Shown here piece after piece: positions 25,209 to 33,414 of a stretch of 52,343 nt of DNA; within the stretch, counting starts at the first letter, position 1; each line of letters begins with the position of its first letter. The position numbers and the translations under genes were made by a program. This stretch comes from CAXTTV01 sp964247295 (GTDB lineage: Bacteria > Chloroflexota > Ktedonobacteria > Ktedonobacterales > Ktedonobacteraceae). A model generated the notes under the pieces. That model was not told the DNA's origin. It did not search any database and saw nothing but the letters and a program-made list of their open reading frames with translations. Location of the stretch: contig CAXTTV010000012.1 of NCBI GenBank assembly GCA_964247295.1, positions 1 to 52,343 on the forward strand, in the 5' to 3' direction.

Positions 25209-26474
25209 TTGCACGAAGAAGTGAAAGCTGCGAACATGAATCCCTATCTCATGGCGATCCAACAGTTCGATCAAGCGGCTGAAAAATTAGGTCTTTCGGA
25301 AGATATGCGTGAGATTCTTCGTAAGCCCAAAAGAGAGCTGGCGGTAAATTTTCCTGTACGGCTCGACAATGGAAGGATCAAAACCTTTACCGGTTATCGG
25401 GTGCAACATAATGTCACTCGTGGTCCCGCCAAAGGAGGCATCCGGTATAGTCCCTTGGTAACCATTGACGAAGTGCGGGCGCTGGCGATGTGGATGACCT
25501 GGAAATGTGCCGTGGTGGGCATCCCCTATGGTGGTGCGAAAGGTGGGGTCATCTGTGATCCCAAAACGATGTCTTCGCTAGAGCTAGAGCGCCTCACGCG
25601 TCGTTACGCCACCGAGATCTCTCTTATCATCGGTCCTCATAGCGATATTCCAGCCCCCGATGTCAACACCAACTCACAGGTCATGGCCTGGATCATGGAT
25701 ACCTACTCCATGCACGAGGGTTTCTCGATTCCCGCAGTCGTTACTGGCAAACCCCTCTCCATTGGTGGAAGCGAGGGTCGCAATGATGCCACCGCGACCG
25801 GTGTGCTTTTTGTCACTCGTAGCGCCGCTCGACGCTACGGATTGAAATTAAAAGAGGCCAGGATCAGCATTCAAGGATTTGGCAACGCTGGATCTATTGC
25901 GGCCCGCCTTTTCCAGAATGAAGGCTGTAAAATCGTCGCTGTCAGCGACACCCGTGGTGGCATGTATAACGAGAGTGGGCTGGACATTGGGACCCTCCTG
26001 CGTCATAAGCAAGAGTATGGGACGGTCTCAACCTTCAAAGGGGGGCAGACGGTCAGCGTCTCCAACGTACTGGAGCTGCCATGCGACATCTTAATACCTG
26101 CCGCCACCGAAGGGGTGATTACCAGCGAGAATGCACCTCGTATTCAAGCGCGGTTAATCGCTGAAGCCGCGAATGGTCCAACCACACCCGAGGCGGATCA
26201 GGTGCTTTTCCAGCGAGGTATCACAGTCGTTCCAGATATCCTGGCGAATGCCGGTGGCGTCACTGTGAGCTATTTTGAATGGGTGCAGGATCTTCAAAGC
26301 TTCTTCTGGGGAGTAGAAGAGATTACCCATCGATTAGAGATACTGATGAACCGGGCCTTTGATGCAGTTGCCGATAGAGCTGAACAGTCCCACTGTGATC
26401 TGCGATTAGCAGCGAACATGCTTGCCATCTCACGAGTCGCTGAGTCTACCCAAGTGCGTGGCATTTATCCATAA
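25209..26474 (+). CDS. gdhA: Glutamate dehydrogenase (Glu/Leu/Phe/Val dehydrogenase family)
   Basis: A 421-residue cytosolic dehydrogenase interconverting glutamate and 2-oxoglutarate plus ammonia. The N-half has the substrate site with GPAKGGIRYSP, WKCAVVGIPYGGAKGGV and PAPDVNTN; the Rossmann half has IQGFGNAGSIAARLF and ILANAGGVTVSYFEW. Length fits the roughly 420-residue hexameric type common in Gram-positives and archaea. The start is TTG with aaaggag eight bases upstream; Met10 (25236) is a possible alternative. Cofactor preference cannot be settled by eye. Confidence 0.93.
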   Translation: MHEEVKAANMNPYLMAIQQFDQAAEKLGLSEDMREILRKPKRELAVNFPVRLDNGRIKTFTGYRVQHNVTRGPAKGGIRYSPLVTIDEVRALAMWMTWKCAVVGIPYGGAKGGVICDPKTMSSLELERLTRRYATEISLIIGPHSDIPAPDVNTNSQVMAWIMDTYSMHEGFSIPAVVTGKPLSIGGSEGRNDATATGVLFVTRSAARRYGLKLKEARISIQGFGNAGSIAARLFQNEGCKIVAVSDTRGGMYNESGLDIGTLLRHKQEYGTVSTFKGGQTVSVSNVLELPCDILIPAATEGVITSENAPRIQARLIAEAANGPTTPEADQVLFQRGITVVPDILANAGGVTVSYFEWVQDLQSFFWGVEEITHRLEILMNRAFDAVADRAEQSHCDLRLAANMLAISRVAESTQVRGIYP

Positions 26475-26493
26475 ACCCAATTTTTGAGAGATG

Positions 26494-26536
26494 AAAAGGA
26501 GCCCGATCTCCACGTTCAAAGAAATCGGGCTCCTTT
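26494..26536. terminator. Shared terminator between convergent genes
   Basis: aaaggagcccgat (26495-26507) and atcgggctccttt (26524-26536) form a perfect 13-bp stem between gdhA (plus) and the acidic protein gene (minus). T-tracts are short on both sides, but the position suits bidirectional termination. Confidence 0.75.
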
Positions 26537-26549
26537 CGAGAAAAGAGTA

Positions 26550-27062
26550 TTAGAAACCGCGTTTGGGTTCGCGTTTGCCAGGGCGTTTGACCGCAGGCTT
26601 CGCAGGACGGACTGTGCGGGTCCCCCGTTTGCGTCCCCGGCCACCCCACTCGTCGTCCTCCTCCTCCTCTTCTTCGTCCTCCTCGCCTAGAAGCTCCTCA
26701 TCCGCATCCTCACCCTCCTCATCCGCATCCTCATCCTCAAAGTCCTCGTCAGGCGTGGTTGTATCATCCACAGCCAGATCCAGATTACTCAAATCGTCAC
26801 CATCCGCCAGATCGTCACCGTCGACCTCAGGTTCAATACTCTCGTCTTTTGATGAGGACGTTGTGTACGTATCGCTATAGCTCTCCGCAACATTGCTTCG
26901 GGGAGCGCGACGGATAGAAGGTACCTCGACCTCCGGCTCCGCGAGCTCACCATCCTCTGGTCGAGGCGCGCCAATCACTCGGCGGCCAGCCGCGACATCC
27001 AACCAGAATTGCGAGTAGTAATGTGGACGCTCTGAGTCTTTCTCGTTATCTTTTCGGGTCAT
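26550..27062 (-). CDS. Acidic, low-complexity hypothetical protein with basic tail
   Basis: 170 residues, no recognised family. Three parts: an N-terminal segment with HYYSQFWLDVAAGRRVIG; a long Asp/Glu-rich centre (about residues 70-140, with runs of Glu); and a short strongly basic Arg/Lys/Pro tail (about 141-170). The charge layout recalls disordered nucleic-acid or RNA-polymerase-associated proteins such as RpoE delta, but there is no sequence evidence for that. It is convergent with gdhA. The opposite strand reads as Ser-rich only because Glu/Asp codons are complementary; the minus frame is the credible one. Confidence 0.7.
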   Translation of the reverse strand: MTRKDNEKDSERPHYYSQFWLDVAAGRRVIGAPRPEDGELAEPEVEVPSIRRAPRSNVAESYSDTYTTSSSKDESIEPEVDGDDLADGDDLSNLDLAVDDTTTPDEDFEDEDADEEGEDADEELLGEEDEEEEEEDDEWGGRGRKRGTRTVRPAKPAVKRPGKREPKRGF

Positions 27063-27400
27063 GTACGTCGGCGCGATAATCCCTTGCCAGTTTGTATCAC
27101 TAGTCTGGCAGGAGGGAGGAAACGCCGTCTCCTTTCTTCACTGGGAAGAGAGTCAGGATCGCTGCGGTTCCTGACTAACTATGTTCGCCGCCGCATCGGG
27201 TCTTCCTTCTATTGTACAAAAAGATAGAGCAAGCACCTTCAATTTAGAGGGCTGATATGATAAAAGAATAATCCCTGTTGCCATGATAAGAAGAAAGTGG
27301 ATTGCTGTCAAGATAGCCATAACATATTCTCATAGCGCTTCTCGTGAGGCTTTAGCCTACGTCAAGCCCTCATGTGCATCAATTTTTTGAGTGCGGGTGT
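27063..27400. other. Intergenic region between divergent genes
   Basis: No gene is seen. Two small hairpins occur: tgccag/ctggca (27085-27110) and agtcagga/tcctgact (27151-27176). The rest is unremarkable AT-richer DNA leading to the dxs promoter. Confidence 0.5.
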
Positions 27401-27429
27401 TTGACCACAAAAAATTAGCGCCCTATAAT
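27401..27429 (+). promoter_or_regulatory. Sigma-70-type promoter for dxs
   Basis: TTGACC (27401-27406), 17 bases, TATAAT (27424-27429): the best promoter match in the window. It implies a 5' leader of about 190 bases before the dxs start at 27629. Confidence 0.8.
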
Positions 27430-27435
27430 ACAAAG

Positions 27436-27628
27436 AACGAGTATATGTTACCCTAACAAGAGTTAATTCTATATGTAACCCTTTACGCCCCCAGGAATCG
27501 TCTTATTCTCGGCGGAGACGGATTTTCTGGCGTCATTAGTCGCTTAGCGAAAGCAGCTCTGGGGCTGTTTTTTACAGATAAGCGGATAGCCTGTTACCAT
27601 AGGCCATCCTTTGTATTGGAGGAAATCA
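27436..27628 (+). promoter_or_regulatory. Structured dxs leader, possible attenuator
   Basis: The leader holds two near-identical blocks (tatatgttaccc, about 27442; tatatgtaaccc, about 27470), then a segmented stem between ccag-g-aatc-gtct (about 27491) and agac-g-gatt-tt-ctgg (ending near 27530). Next come cgctta (27541-27546) / taagcg (27579-27584) enclosing aagcagc-gctgttt, which runs into six Ts at 27568-27573. The T-run stem and the outer stem could be alternative states. No TPP riboswitch signature was seen, although Dxs uses TPP. Confidence 0.4.
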
Positions 27629-29578
27629 TTGGCGCGGATTCTCGATAGCATTGATAGTCCTGAAGATCTACGGAAGCTGAGCGTTGCGCAGATGCAGCAA
27701 TTAGCCGGGGAGATTCGGCGCGAAATCATTGAAAAGGTTTCGGTCAAGGGGGGTCATCTTGCCCCCAATCTGGGAGTAGTAGAGCTTACGATGGCGCTAC
27801 ACTACGTTTTTGATACTCCCAAAGATCTGCTGGTCTGGGACATTGGACATCAAGCCTATGTGCATAAGCTTCTGACCGGTCGTCGAGATCGCTTTAACAC
27901 CATTCGACAGTTCGGTGGCCTTTCTGGATATCTTCGCCGCGAGGAAAGTCCCTACGATGTCTTTGGTGCCAGTCACTCCAGCACTTCGATTTCTGCCGCT
28001 CTAGGTCTGGCTGCGGCGCGCGACCTGCAAAATCGCGATTTCAAGGTCGTGGCGATCATTGGTGATGGGGCATTAACCGCTGGAATGGCTCTGGAGGCGA
28101 TTAACAACGCTGGTAGTCTCAAAAAGAATCTCATTATTGTGCTCAATGATAACGATAAATCCATCTCCGATAACGTTGGCGCGCTCAACACCTATCTGGG
28201 CAAAGCCCGGCAGCTTCAGACCGTTCCAAGCTACCAGCGGCTGAGAGATATGGCGAAGGGCTCGATTGAAAAATTGCCTGTTGTTGGAGATAAAGCTCGG
28301 GAGGCGGCGGGCCGGGCCGAAACCAGTTTCAAGCATTTTGTGTTGCACAGCAAGAGCGGCACGATTTTTGAAGAGCTTGGCCTGAAGTTTTTTGGGCCAT
28401 TTGACGGGCATGATGTCGATCAATTACTGGACGTTTTTGAGAATATCAAGCAGATTGAGGGGCCGGTCATGGTCCAGGTGGTCACAAAAAAGGGCAAGGG
28501 GTTTTCCTTTGCCGAGAACGACTCCACCAAATGGCATGGTCCTGGTGCATATGATTACGAGACCGGAGAGATCAAGAAAAATCCAAATGATCCCCCAAGC
28601 TATACCGAAGTGTTTGCCAACACTCTGGTTCAGATCGCGGAGCAGGACCCGACCGTTGTCGGTATCACCGCCGCGATGTCTGAAGGCACCGGCCTGAAAA
28701 AGATGCATCAGCGTTTCCCCGAGCGCTACTTTGATGTAGGAATTGCTGAGCAGCATGCAGTCACTTTCGCGGCTGGAATGGCGGTGGAAGGGATTAAGCC
28801 TGTGGTCGCAATCTATTCCTCATTTATGCAACGCGCCTACGATCAGATGCTGCATGATGTTTGTATTCAAGGGCTGCATGTGGTTTTCGCGATGGATCGC
28901 GCGGGGATTGTTGGCGAGGACGGGCCGACGCAACACGGCGTCTTTGATATCGCCTTTACCCGCATCATTCCCAACATGTGTGTAATGGCCCCAAAAGACG
29001 AGAATGAACTGCGCCATATGCTTTACACCGCAGTCTCTATGGATGGTCCAGTCAGCCTGAGATATCCACGTGGTAAGGGGCAGGGAGTCTCTATGGACAG
29101 TGAGCTGCGGAGTCTAGAGATTGGCAAGGCTGAGCTCTTGAGCCCTGATACGCTAGAGGAAGCCCAGAAGGCTGATTGCGCGATTCTCGCGTTTGGAGCC
29201 GCAGTCGCGACCGCTGAGCTGGCCGCGAAAGAGCTCCTCGAAGAGGGTTTGAAGGTAGCTGTCGTCAATGCTCGCTGGGCTAAACCGCTCGACGAAGAGA
29301 TGATTTTACGCCTGGCAAAAGGGACCGGCCATCTAGTGACTGTTGAGGATCATATGATCGCCGGTGGATTTGGTAGTGCTGTCATGGAGCTTTTGGAGGA
29401 GAAAGGGGTATCTCAAACCGGTATCCGGCTGGTTGGCTATCCCGATAAATTTATCGAGCATGGCTCTCCCTCCATTTTGAAAGAGTTGTATGGCCTGTCG
29501 TCTTTACATGTGAAAGACGCGGTTCATGATCTTCTTGGGCGCGATGCTCACAAAAAGCTGGCCCAGAAGATCCAGTAA
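27629..29578 (+). CDS. dxs: 1-deoxy-D-xylulose-5-phosphate synthase
   Basis: About 649 residues; condenses pyruvate and glyceraldehyde-3-phosphate, the first step of the MEP isoprenoid pathway, using TPP. N-terminal TPP domain with GGHLAPNLGVVELTMALHYVF, GHQAYVHKLLTGR and GDGALTAGMALEAINNAG; pyrimidine-binding domain with FDVGIAEQHAVTFAAGMA; C-terminal transketolase domain. I chose TTG 27629, six bases after ggagg, because the nominal longer start at 27611 would place that Shine-Dalgarno inside the gene. dxr and ispG are further along the window; the other MEP genes are not. Confidence 0.96.
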   Translation: MARILDSIDSPEDLRKLSVAQMQQLAGEIRREIIEKVSVKGGHLAPNLGVVELTMALHYVFDTPKDLLVWDIGHQAYVHKLLTGRRDRFNTIRQFGGLSGYLRREESPYDVFGASHSSTSISAALGLAAARDLQNRDFKVVAIIGDGALTAGMALEAINNAGSLKKNLIIVLNDNDKSISDNVGALNTYLGKARQLQTVPSYQRLRDMAKGSIEKLPVVGDKAREAAGRAETSFKHFVLHSKSGTIFEELGLKFFGPFDGHDVDQLLDVFENIKQIEGPVMVQVVTKKGKGFSFAENDSTKWHGPGAYDYETGEIKKNPNDPPSYTEVFANTLVQIAEQDPTVVGITAAMSEGTGLKKMHQRFPERYFDVGIAEQHAVTFAAGMAVEGIKPVVAIYSSFMQRAYDQMLHDVCIQGLHVVFAMDRAGIVGEDGPTQHGVFDIAFTRIIPNMCVMAPKDENELRHMLYTAVSMDGPVSLRYPRGKGQGVSMDSELRSLEIGKAELLSPDTLEEAQKADCAILAFGAAVATAELAAKELLEEGLKVAVVNARWAKPLDEEMILRLAKGTGHLVTVEDHMIAGGFGSAVMELLEEKGVSQTGIRLVGYPDKFIEHGSPSILKELYGLSSLHVKDAVHDLLGRDAHKKLAQKIQ

Positions 29579-29606
29579 ACCGGTTAGAGTCAACACAAAA
29601 AGCGCG

Positions 29607-29640
29607 TAGGGTATCGGGTACACAGAGGCCGGGTACCCTA
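29607..29640. terminator. Hairpin between dxs and the ABC gene
   Basis: tagggta (29607-29613) pairs with taccctA (29634-29640), partly over the stop codon of the minus-strand ABC gene. It has no strong T-tract and is a possible shared terminator for convergent genes. Confidence 0.4.
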
Positions 29641-30336
29641 TGTATGTGTAGGAAGATCGTGCAGGATTGCCCCATCCTTCATCGAAATAATCCTCTGGGC
29701 CTGCTGACCCACGGAAGAGTCATGCGTCACAATTACAAAGGTCTGATCATGCTCGCGATTGAATTGAAACAGGAGATCCAAGATTTCAACCGCCGTCTCG
29801 CTATCCAGATTGCCCGTGGGTTCATCGGCCCAGATAATCGCCGGATTATTGACCAGAGCGCGAGCCATGGTAACGCGCTGGCGCTGGCCGCCAGAAAGTT
29901 CGGCGGGACGGTGACGGGCGCGGTTACTGAGTCCCACGCGGTCCAGCATCTCTAAAGCACGTTGGCGCGCCAGGCGAGCGGAGACGCGTGAAACCAGCAT
30001 CGGTAATTCAACGTTTTCAACCGCCGTCAGCATAGGCAGCAGATTAAAGTCTTGAAAGACAAAGCCCATATGTTTAGCCCGGTAGGCCGTGCGCTCCTGA
30101 TCGCTAAGATCTCTCAAGCGATCCCCCTGAATAAAAATGTCGCCCCCATCTATAGTATCGAGTCCAGAGAGGCAGTTGAGCATCGTTGTTTTGCCACAGC
30201 CACTTGGTCCCATAATCGCCACAATCTCGCCACGAGCAATCTCCAGCGAGATATCGAAAAGGGCATCAACAACCAGATCGCCGCTTCGATAGGTTTTAGA
30301 GACATGTTGAGCCTGAATAATCGTCGGTTTCTGCAT
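29638..30336 (-). CDS. ABC transporter ATP-binding protein (LolD/MacB type)
   Basis: A 232-residue ATPase of the MacB/LolD/FtsE group: Walker A GPSGCGKT (43-50), Q-loop FVFQDFNLLP, signature LSGGQRQR, Walker B IIWADEPTGNLDS and the switch His (VIVTHD). These ATPases drive MacB-like permeases, which export peptides or lipoproteins or transmit mechanical signals. No permease gene is beside it: downstream lies convergent dxs, and upstream lies a terminator and a response regulator. The partner is therefore encoded elsewhere or has been lost. Confidence 0.93.
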   Translation of the reverse strand: MQKPTIIQAQHVSKTYRSGDLVVDALFDISLEIARGEIVAIMGPSGCGKTTMLNCLSGLDTIDGGDIFIQGDRLRDLSDQERTAYRAKHMGFVFQDFNLLPMLTAVENVELPMLVSRVSARLARQRALEMLDRVGLSNRARHRPAELSGGQRQRVTMARALVNNPAIIWADEPTGNLDSETAVEILDLLFQFNREHDQTFVIVTHDSSVGQQAQRIISMKDGAILHDLPTHT

Positions 30337-30358
30337 TCAAAGTCCTCGTAGGGCAGGT

Positions 30359-30406
30359 AAAAAAAATACACAACGACCTCTTCTATTCAATGCAAGAGAT
30401 CGTTGT
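30359..30406 (-). terminator. Intrinsic terminator after the second response regulator
   Basis: On the minus strand acaacga/tcgttgt (plus 30370-30376 and 30400-30406) plus ctctt/aagag form a 12-bp stem with one mismatch, followed by an eight-T run (plus 30359-30366). It separates the regulator from the ABC gene. Confidence 0.85.
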
Positions 30407-30490
30407 ACTTATTGTATCATCAGAGGTCAGGTCCCCAGAAGTTTTCCCTGAGATGTCCTGGCCTGTCCATTTCCTGACCACGAGAAGAAA

Positions 30491-31225
30491 CTACAAAGAG
30501 CTTGAGAGATAGATTGCCTCCGTTCGATTGCGGGCATGTAGCTTCTCAAAAATGTTCTGAACATGTTTGTGAACCGTCGACTCCGCAATCCTGAGCTCGT
30601 CCGCGATTTCCCGATTTTTGCGTCCTTTACGGATCAGATCCAGGATCTGAAGTTCGCGCGAAGTCAGTGGACGGGCCCGATTCTCGTCCTCCGAAGTTTC
30701 AGCGGGACTGGTTGTGAAACCAAATGGAGTAGGGGTTGAGGCCGAATAGGAAAACACCGAAGACACGCGCCGATCCCGGTTTCTATGTCCCTGAGGGGAG
30801 ACGGTCAGAGTCCGCATATGTGCCAGCACCTTCGCGGCCAGTGTGCGGGGCATACAAAGCTCATCTCGAGTCGCGCGGCGGATCGAGAGTGCCAATGTTT
30901 CTGGCTCAATGTCTTTCGTAAGATATCCTGTAGCGCCTCTCTGGATCGCTTGAAAGGCATGTTGTTCATGGGGGGAGGCCGTTAAAATCACCACACGTGA
31001 TTGTGGGGAGCTGGCTAGAACGCGTCCGGTCGCCTCAAATCCATCGCAGTCAGGCATATCCAGATCCATAAGCACAATATCGGGAAGTAGCTGGGCAGCT
31101 AGCGCCTCCGCCTCCAGCCCATTGGTCGCCTCCGCGACCACCTCCATATCTTCCTCTTTCTCAATAATCTCGCGGACAACCCGACGGATCAAGGCGTGGT
31201 CATCGACAATCAAAACTCTGATCAT
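30491..31225 (-). CDS. NarL/FixJ-family response regulator
   Basis: A 244-residue regulator with a full receiver domain (VLIVDDHALIRR, phospho-Asp in IVLMDLDMP, the Thr in VVILTAS, the Lys in YLTKDIEPE). A long linker of about 50 residues follows, then a LuxR-type helix-turn-helix (LTSRELQILDLIRKGRKNREIADELRIAESTVHKH). All phosphorylation residues are present, unlike the regulator at 21217. The start is ATG 31225, after agaagga; an in-frame GTG at 31243 is less likely. There is no adjacent sensor kinase. Targets are unknown. Confidence 0.92.
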   Translation of the reverse strand: MIRVLIVDDHALIRRVVREIIEKEEDMEVVAEATNGLEAEALAAQLLPDIVLMDLDMPDCDGFEATGRVLASSPQSRVVILTASPHEQHAFQAIQRGATGYLTKDIEPETLALSIRRATRDELCMPRTLAAKVLAHMRTLTVSPQGHRNRDRRVSSVFSYSASTPTPFGFTTSPAETSEDENRARPLTSRELQILDLIRKGRKNREIADELRIAESTVHKHVQNIFEKLHARNRTEAIYLSSSL

Positions 31226-31268
31226 TTTTCCTTCTACTTCCACTTAAGCAACACCAGTCTACCCGAAA

Positions 31269-31297
31269 ATGATAGATACCCATATATTTGATTTCAA
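31269..31297 (-). promoter_or_regulatory. Promoter for the second response regulator
   Basis: On the minus strand TTGAAA (plus 31292-31297), 17 bases, TATCAT (plus 31269-31274), about 44 bases before the ATG. Confidence 0.65.
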
Positions 31298-31690
31298 GTA
31301 CATTGTATACTTTACTGCCGATAACAAGAGGTAAGTGGTAGTAATGTACTACTTATACTTACTAGACGTATTTTAAACGGAATACGCCTAGATATGGATA
31401 TCAGTGGTACTATAGTTCAAATTCAAGTGGTAAAAAATAGGCAGAAGTAGTGAGAGTGTCTTTTAAAAAAGTTTCGCGCGCTAACAGAGAGCGAGGGACT
31501 CAGGAGAATGGGAACGCTGGTGAAAGAGGCAGGGTGCAGTTCATTTTTTTGCAGTGGCAGAAATAAAAGGCTCCTTCAAGCGGTGGACGGTGGAGCCGTC
31601 CTACGACGGCTGCGGCGGCCCGTCCTACGCCACGTGAACGAGTTTTCTGCTTACCAACAGACTCCGCAAACATCTGGACTGCACCCCTGG
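31298..31690. other. Intergenic region before rpsB
   Basis: No convincing gene. It holds small inverted repeats: gtagta/tactac near 31335 and tagacgtatt (31363-31372) with aatacgccta (31381-31390). Weak open frames on both strands across 31500-31784 lack family similarity and coding character; the GC-rich 3' part belongs to a dispersed repeat. Confidence 0.5.
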
Positions 31691-31771
31691 CGGGGGCGGG
31701 GTGTCCCCGCTCATCTCCTTCCCCTCTTTCCCGCCGCCGAAGGCGGCTAAAAAGAGAATGAAATAGCCCTG
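31691..31771 (+). repeat. Dispersed repeat, copy B
   Basis: Matches the minus strand of 23384-23457 with blocks tccccgctc, cgccgccgaa and aaaaaga-aatgaaata-gccc. It contains the perfect hairpins gcgggg/ccccgc (about 31696-31710) and gccgcc-gaa-ggcggc (about 31732-31747). It ends just before the rpsB promoter. Confidence 0.55.
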
Positions 31772-31788
31772 CAGAGAGGCACAATTTC

Positions 31789-31817
31789 TTGCTTCTTATG
31801 AGGTGCTGTGTTATACT
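31789..31817 (+). promoter_or_regulatory. Promoter for rpsB
   Basis: TTGCTT (31789-31794), 17 bases, TATACT (31812-31817). This gives a leader of about 190 bases before the TTG start at 32011, room for S2 autoregulation, though no known motif was recognised. Confidence 0.6.
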
Positions 31818-32010
31818 TTCTCGCTAGTAGAGGACCAATTCTACCGTCACGTGTGTAGATACACACAGAACAAAGAACACACGCTCTCCGATCAACGAAC
31901 CCTGGTAACCCCCTCGCACCATCGTAGCTGGTCAGATAGGGAACATGTCCTGGGGGCCTTAAGACGTTGGCTAGAGGAGAGCGGCGGAACCATAAGGGAG
32001 GAATCCGTTT

Positions 32011-33108
32011 TTGGCGAATATCATTTCGATGAAGCAGCTTTTAGAGGCTGGTGTGCACTTTGGTCACCAGACCCGCCGTTGGAACCCGAAGATGCAGCAG
32101 TTCATTTTCATGGACCGCAATGGCATCCATATCATTGATCTTCAGCAGACCGTTACCCGCTTGAACGACGCCTACAAGTTTATTGAGCAATTAGCGGCTT
32201 CCGGTGGGACTATCTTATTCGTTGGCACCAAAAAGCAGGCTCAGGAAGCGGTAGCGGAAGAGGCCAAACGCTGTGGAATGTACTATGTGAATCAGCGCTG
32301 GCTTGGTGGTATGTTGACCAACTTCAAGACCATTCAGTCGCGTATCAAATATCTGCGTGAGCTTGAAGCCCGTCGAGATCGCGGCGATTTTGAGCGTTTG
32401 CCGAAAAAAGAAGTGCAGCATCTCCAGGACGACATGAATCGTCTGGAGCGTATTCTGGGCGGTATTAAAGATATGCGTCAGCTTCCAAGTGCTGTATTCA
32501 TAATTGATACCCGCAAAGAGCGCACAGCGGTTCTTGAGGCTCGCCGCCTGGAGATTCCTGTGATTGCTCTAGCCGATACAAACTGTGATCCAGATGAGAT
32601 GGACTATCCGATCCCCGCGAACGATGATGCGATTCGTGCTGTTCGCCTGTTGTGCTCTAAGATCGCCGATGCTGTGATCGAAGGTCGTCGTGAGTTGGAG
32701 GCTCAGCAGAAGGATAGTGACGAGCCTAGTGCTGAAGAGTCTGTAACTGCCACTCCTGTTCCAACAGCAGAGGCAGACCCGGCAGCTTCTGAGGAGGTTC
32801 CAGCGGCTTCGGTTGTTGAGACACCTGAGACAGTTTCAGTGGCTTCTGAGGAGGCCCCAGCGGCTCCTGTTCCAACAGCAGAGGCAGCCCCGGTGGTTTC
32901 TGAAAAGGCTTCAGCGACTCCAGTTGTTGAAACTCCTGAGGTAGTCTCGACGGCTTCTGAGGAGGCCCCAGCGGCTCCTGCTTCAACAGCAGAGGAAGTT
33001 CCGGCGGTTTCTGAAGAGGCTCCAGCCCCAGTTGAGGTCCCGGCTACTGAGACAGCAACCGCGAGTGAGAAACCTGCGACCGCACTGGTAGCAGAGGAAG
33101 CGCACTAA
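32011..33108 (+). CDS. rpsB: 30S ribosomal protein S2 with repetitive C-terminal extension
   Basis: The first 230 residues are a complete S2: MKQLLEAGVHFGHQTRRWNPKM, FVGTKKQAQEA, YYVNQRWLGGMLTNF, and IDTRKE with IPVIALADTNCDPD. About 135 further residues follow, almost only Ala, Glu, Pro, Val, Ser and Thr, built from 37-residue repeats. Typical S2 proteins end near 230-260. The start is TTG, nine bases after gggagga. tsf follows, the classic order. The tail is probably disordered and exposed on the small subunit. Confidence 0.96.
   Translation: MANIISMKQLLEAGVHFGHQTRRWNPKMQQFIFMDRNGIHIIDLQQTVTRLNDAYKFIEQLAASGGTILFVGTKKQAQEAVAEEAKRCGMYYVNQRWLGGMLTNFKTIQSRIKYLRELEARRDRGDFERLPKKEVQHLQDDMNRLERILGGIKDMRQLPSAVFIIDTRKERTAVLEARRLEIPVIALADTNCDPDEMDYPIPANDDAIRAVRLLCSKIADAVIEGRRELEAQQKDSDEPSAEESVTATPVPTAEADPAASEEVPAASVVETPETVSVASEEAPAAPVPTAEAAPVVSEKASATPVVETPEVVSTASEEAPAAPASTAEEVPAVSEEAPAPVEVPATETATASEKPATALVAEEAH
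32760..33060 (+). repeat. 111-bp tandem repeat encoding the S2 tail
   Basis: Units begin at about 32760, 32871 and 32982, each opening with t-c/t-caacagca, 111 bp (37 codons) apart; the third is partial. Each encodes roughly PTAEA...SE...ETPE.V..ASEEAPAAP. The frame is kept, so unit number can change without breaking rpsB. Confidence 0.8.
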
Positions 33109-33125
33109 GTAAACAACAACTGAAG

Positions 33126-33165
33126 GCGGGGGGCAAGAGGCATAATGAGACCTCCTGCCTCCCGC
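33126..33165 (+). terminator. Stem-loop after rpsB
   Basis: The segments gcggggggcaagagg (33126-33140) and cctcctgcctcccgc (33151-33165) pair almost fully, with a ctttct tail. It is a moderately good terminator or transcript stabiliser between rpsB and tsf. Confidence 0.55.
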
Positions 33166-33354
33166 TTTCTCCTGTGCTAAAAATCAATATGCGAAACGGA
33201 TGCTGACTGATCCATATACTGCGAGCAGGAGGGCGGTAGTCCTCTTGACAGGGGTCTGGGACTGTGCCCCAAGATCTCTCTCCTTTGGAGGAGGGATACA
33301 TAACGAAGTATATTTGTCAAGCACACGAGGCGCACTTTAAGAGGACAGAGGGGA

Positions 33355-33383
33355 TTGTACTCTATTTTCCTACTCTGTATTAT
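33355..33383 (+). promoter_or_regulatory. Promoter for tsf
   Basis: TTGTAC (33355-33360), 17 bases, TATTAT (33378-33383), 31 bases upstream of the tsf start, so tsf need not depend on rpsB transcription. The preceding 33166-33354 has no gene. Confidence 0.6.
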
Positions 33384-33414
33384 ACATTTGTGACATTGAG
33401 GAGACCTGTCAATC

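Noticed and set aside
26563..26880. Ser/Pro-rich plus-strand ORF opposite the acidic gene
   Set aside because: It is the complement of Glu/Asp codon runs; the minus frame has a sensible N-terminus and a terminator.
27436..27628. TPP riboswitch upstream of dxs
   Set aside because: The conserved CUGAGA and ACCUGA-type boxes are absent.
31500..31784. Overlapping ORFs on both strands before rpsB
   Set aside because: No family similarity or ribosome-binding site; the region is part of a GC-rich dispersed repeat and leader DNA.
32726..32986. Minus-strand ORF inside rpsB
   Set aside because: Mirror of the tandem-repeat tail; its apparent repeats come from the 111-bp unit.
32760..33060. Possible CRISPR-like spaced repeats
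   Set aside because: Units are contiguous 111-bp coding repeats in frame, without unique spacers. No CRISPR array was seen anywhere in the window.
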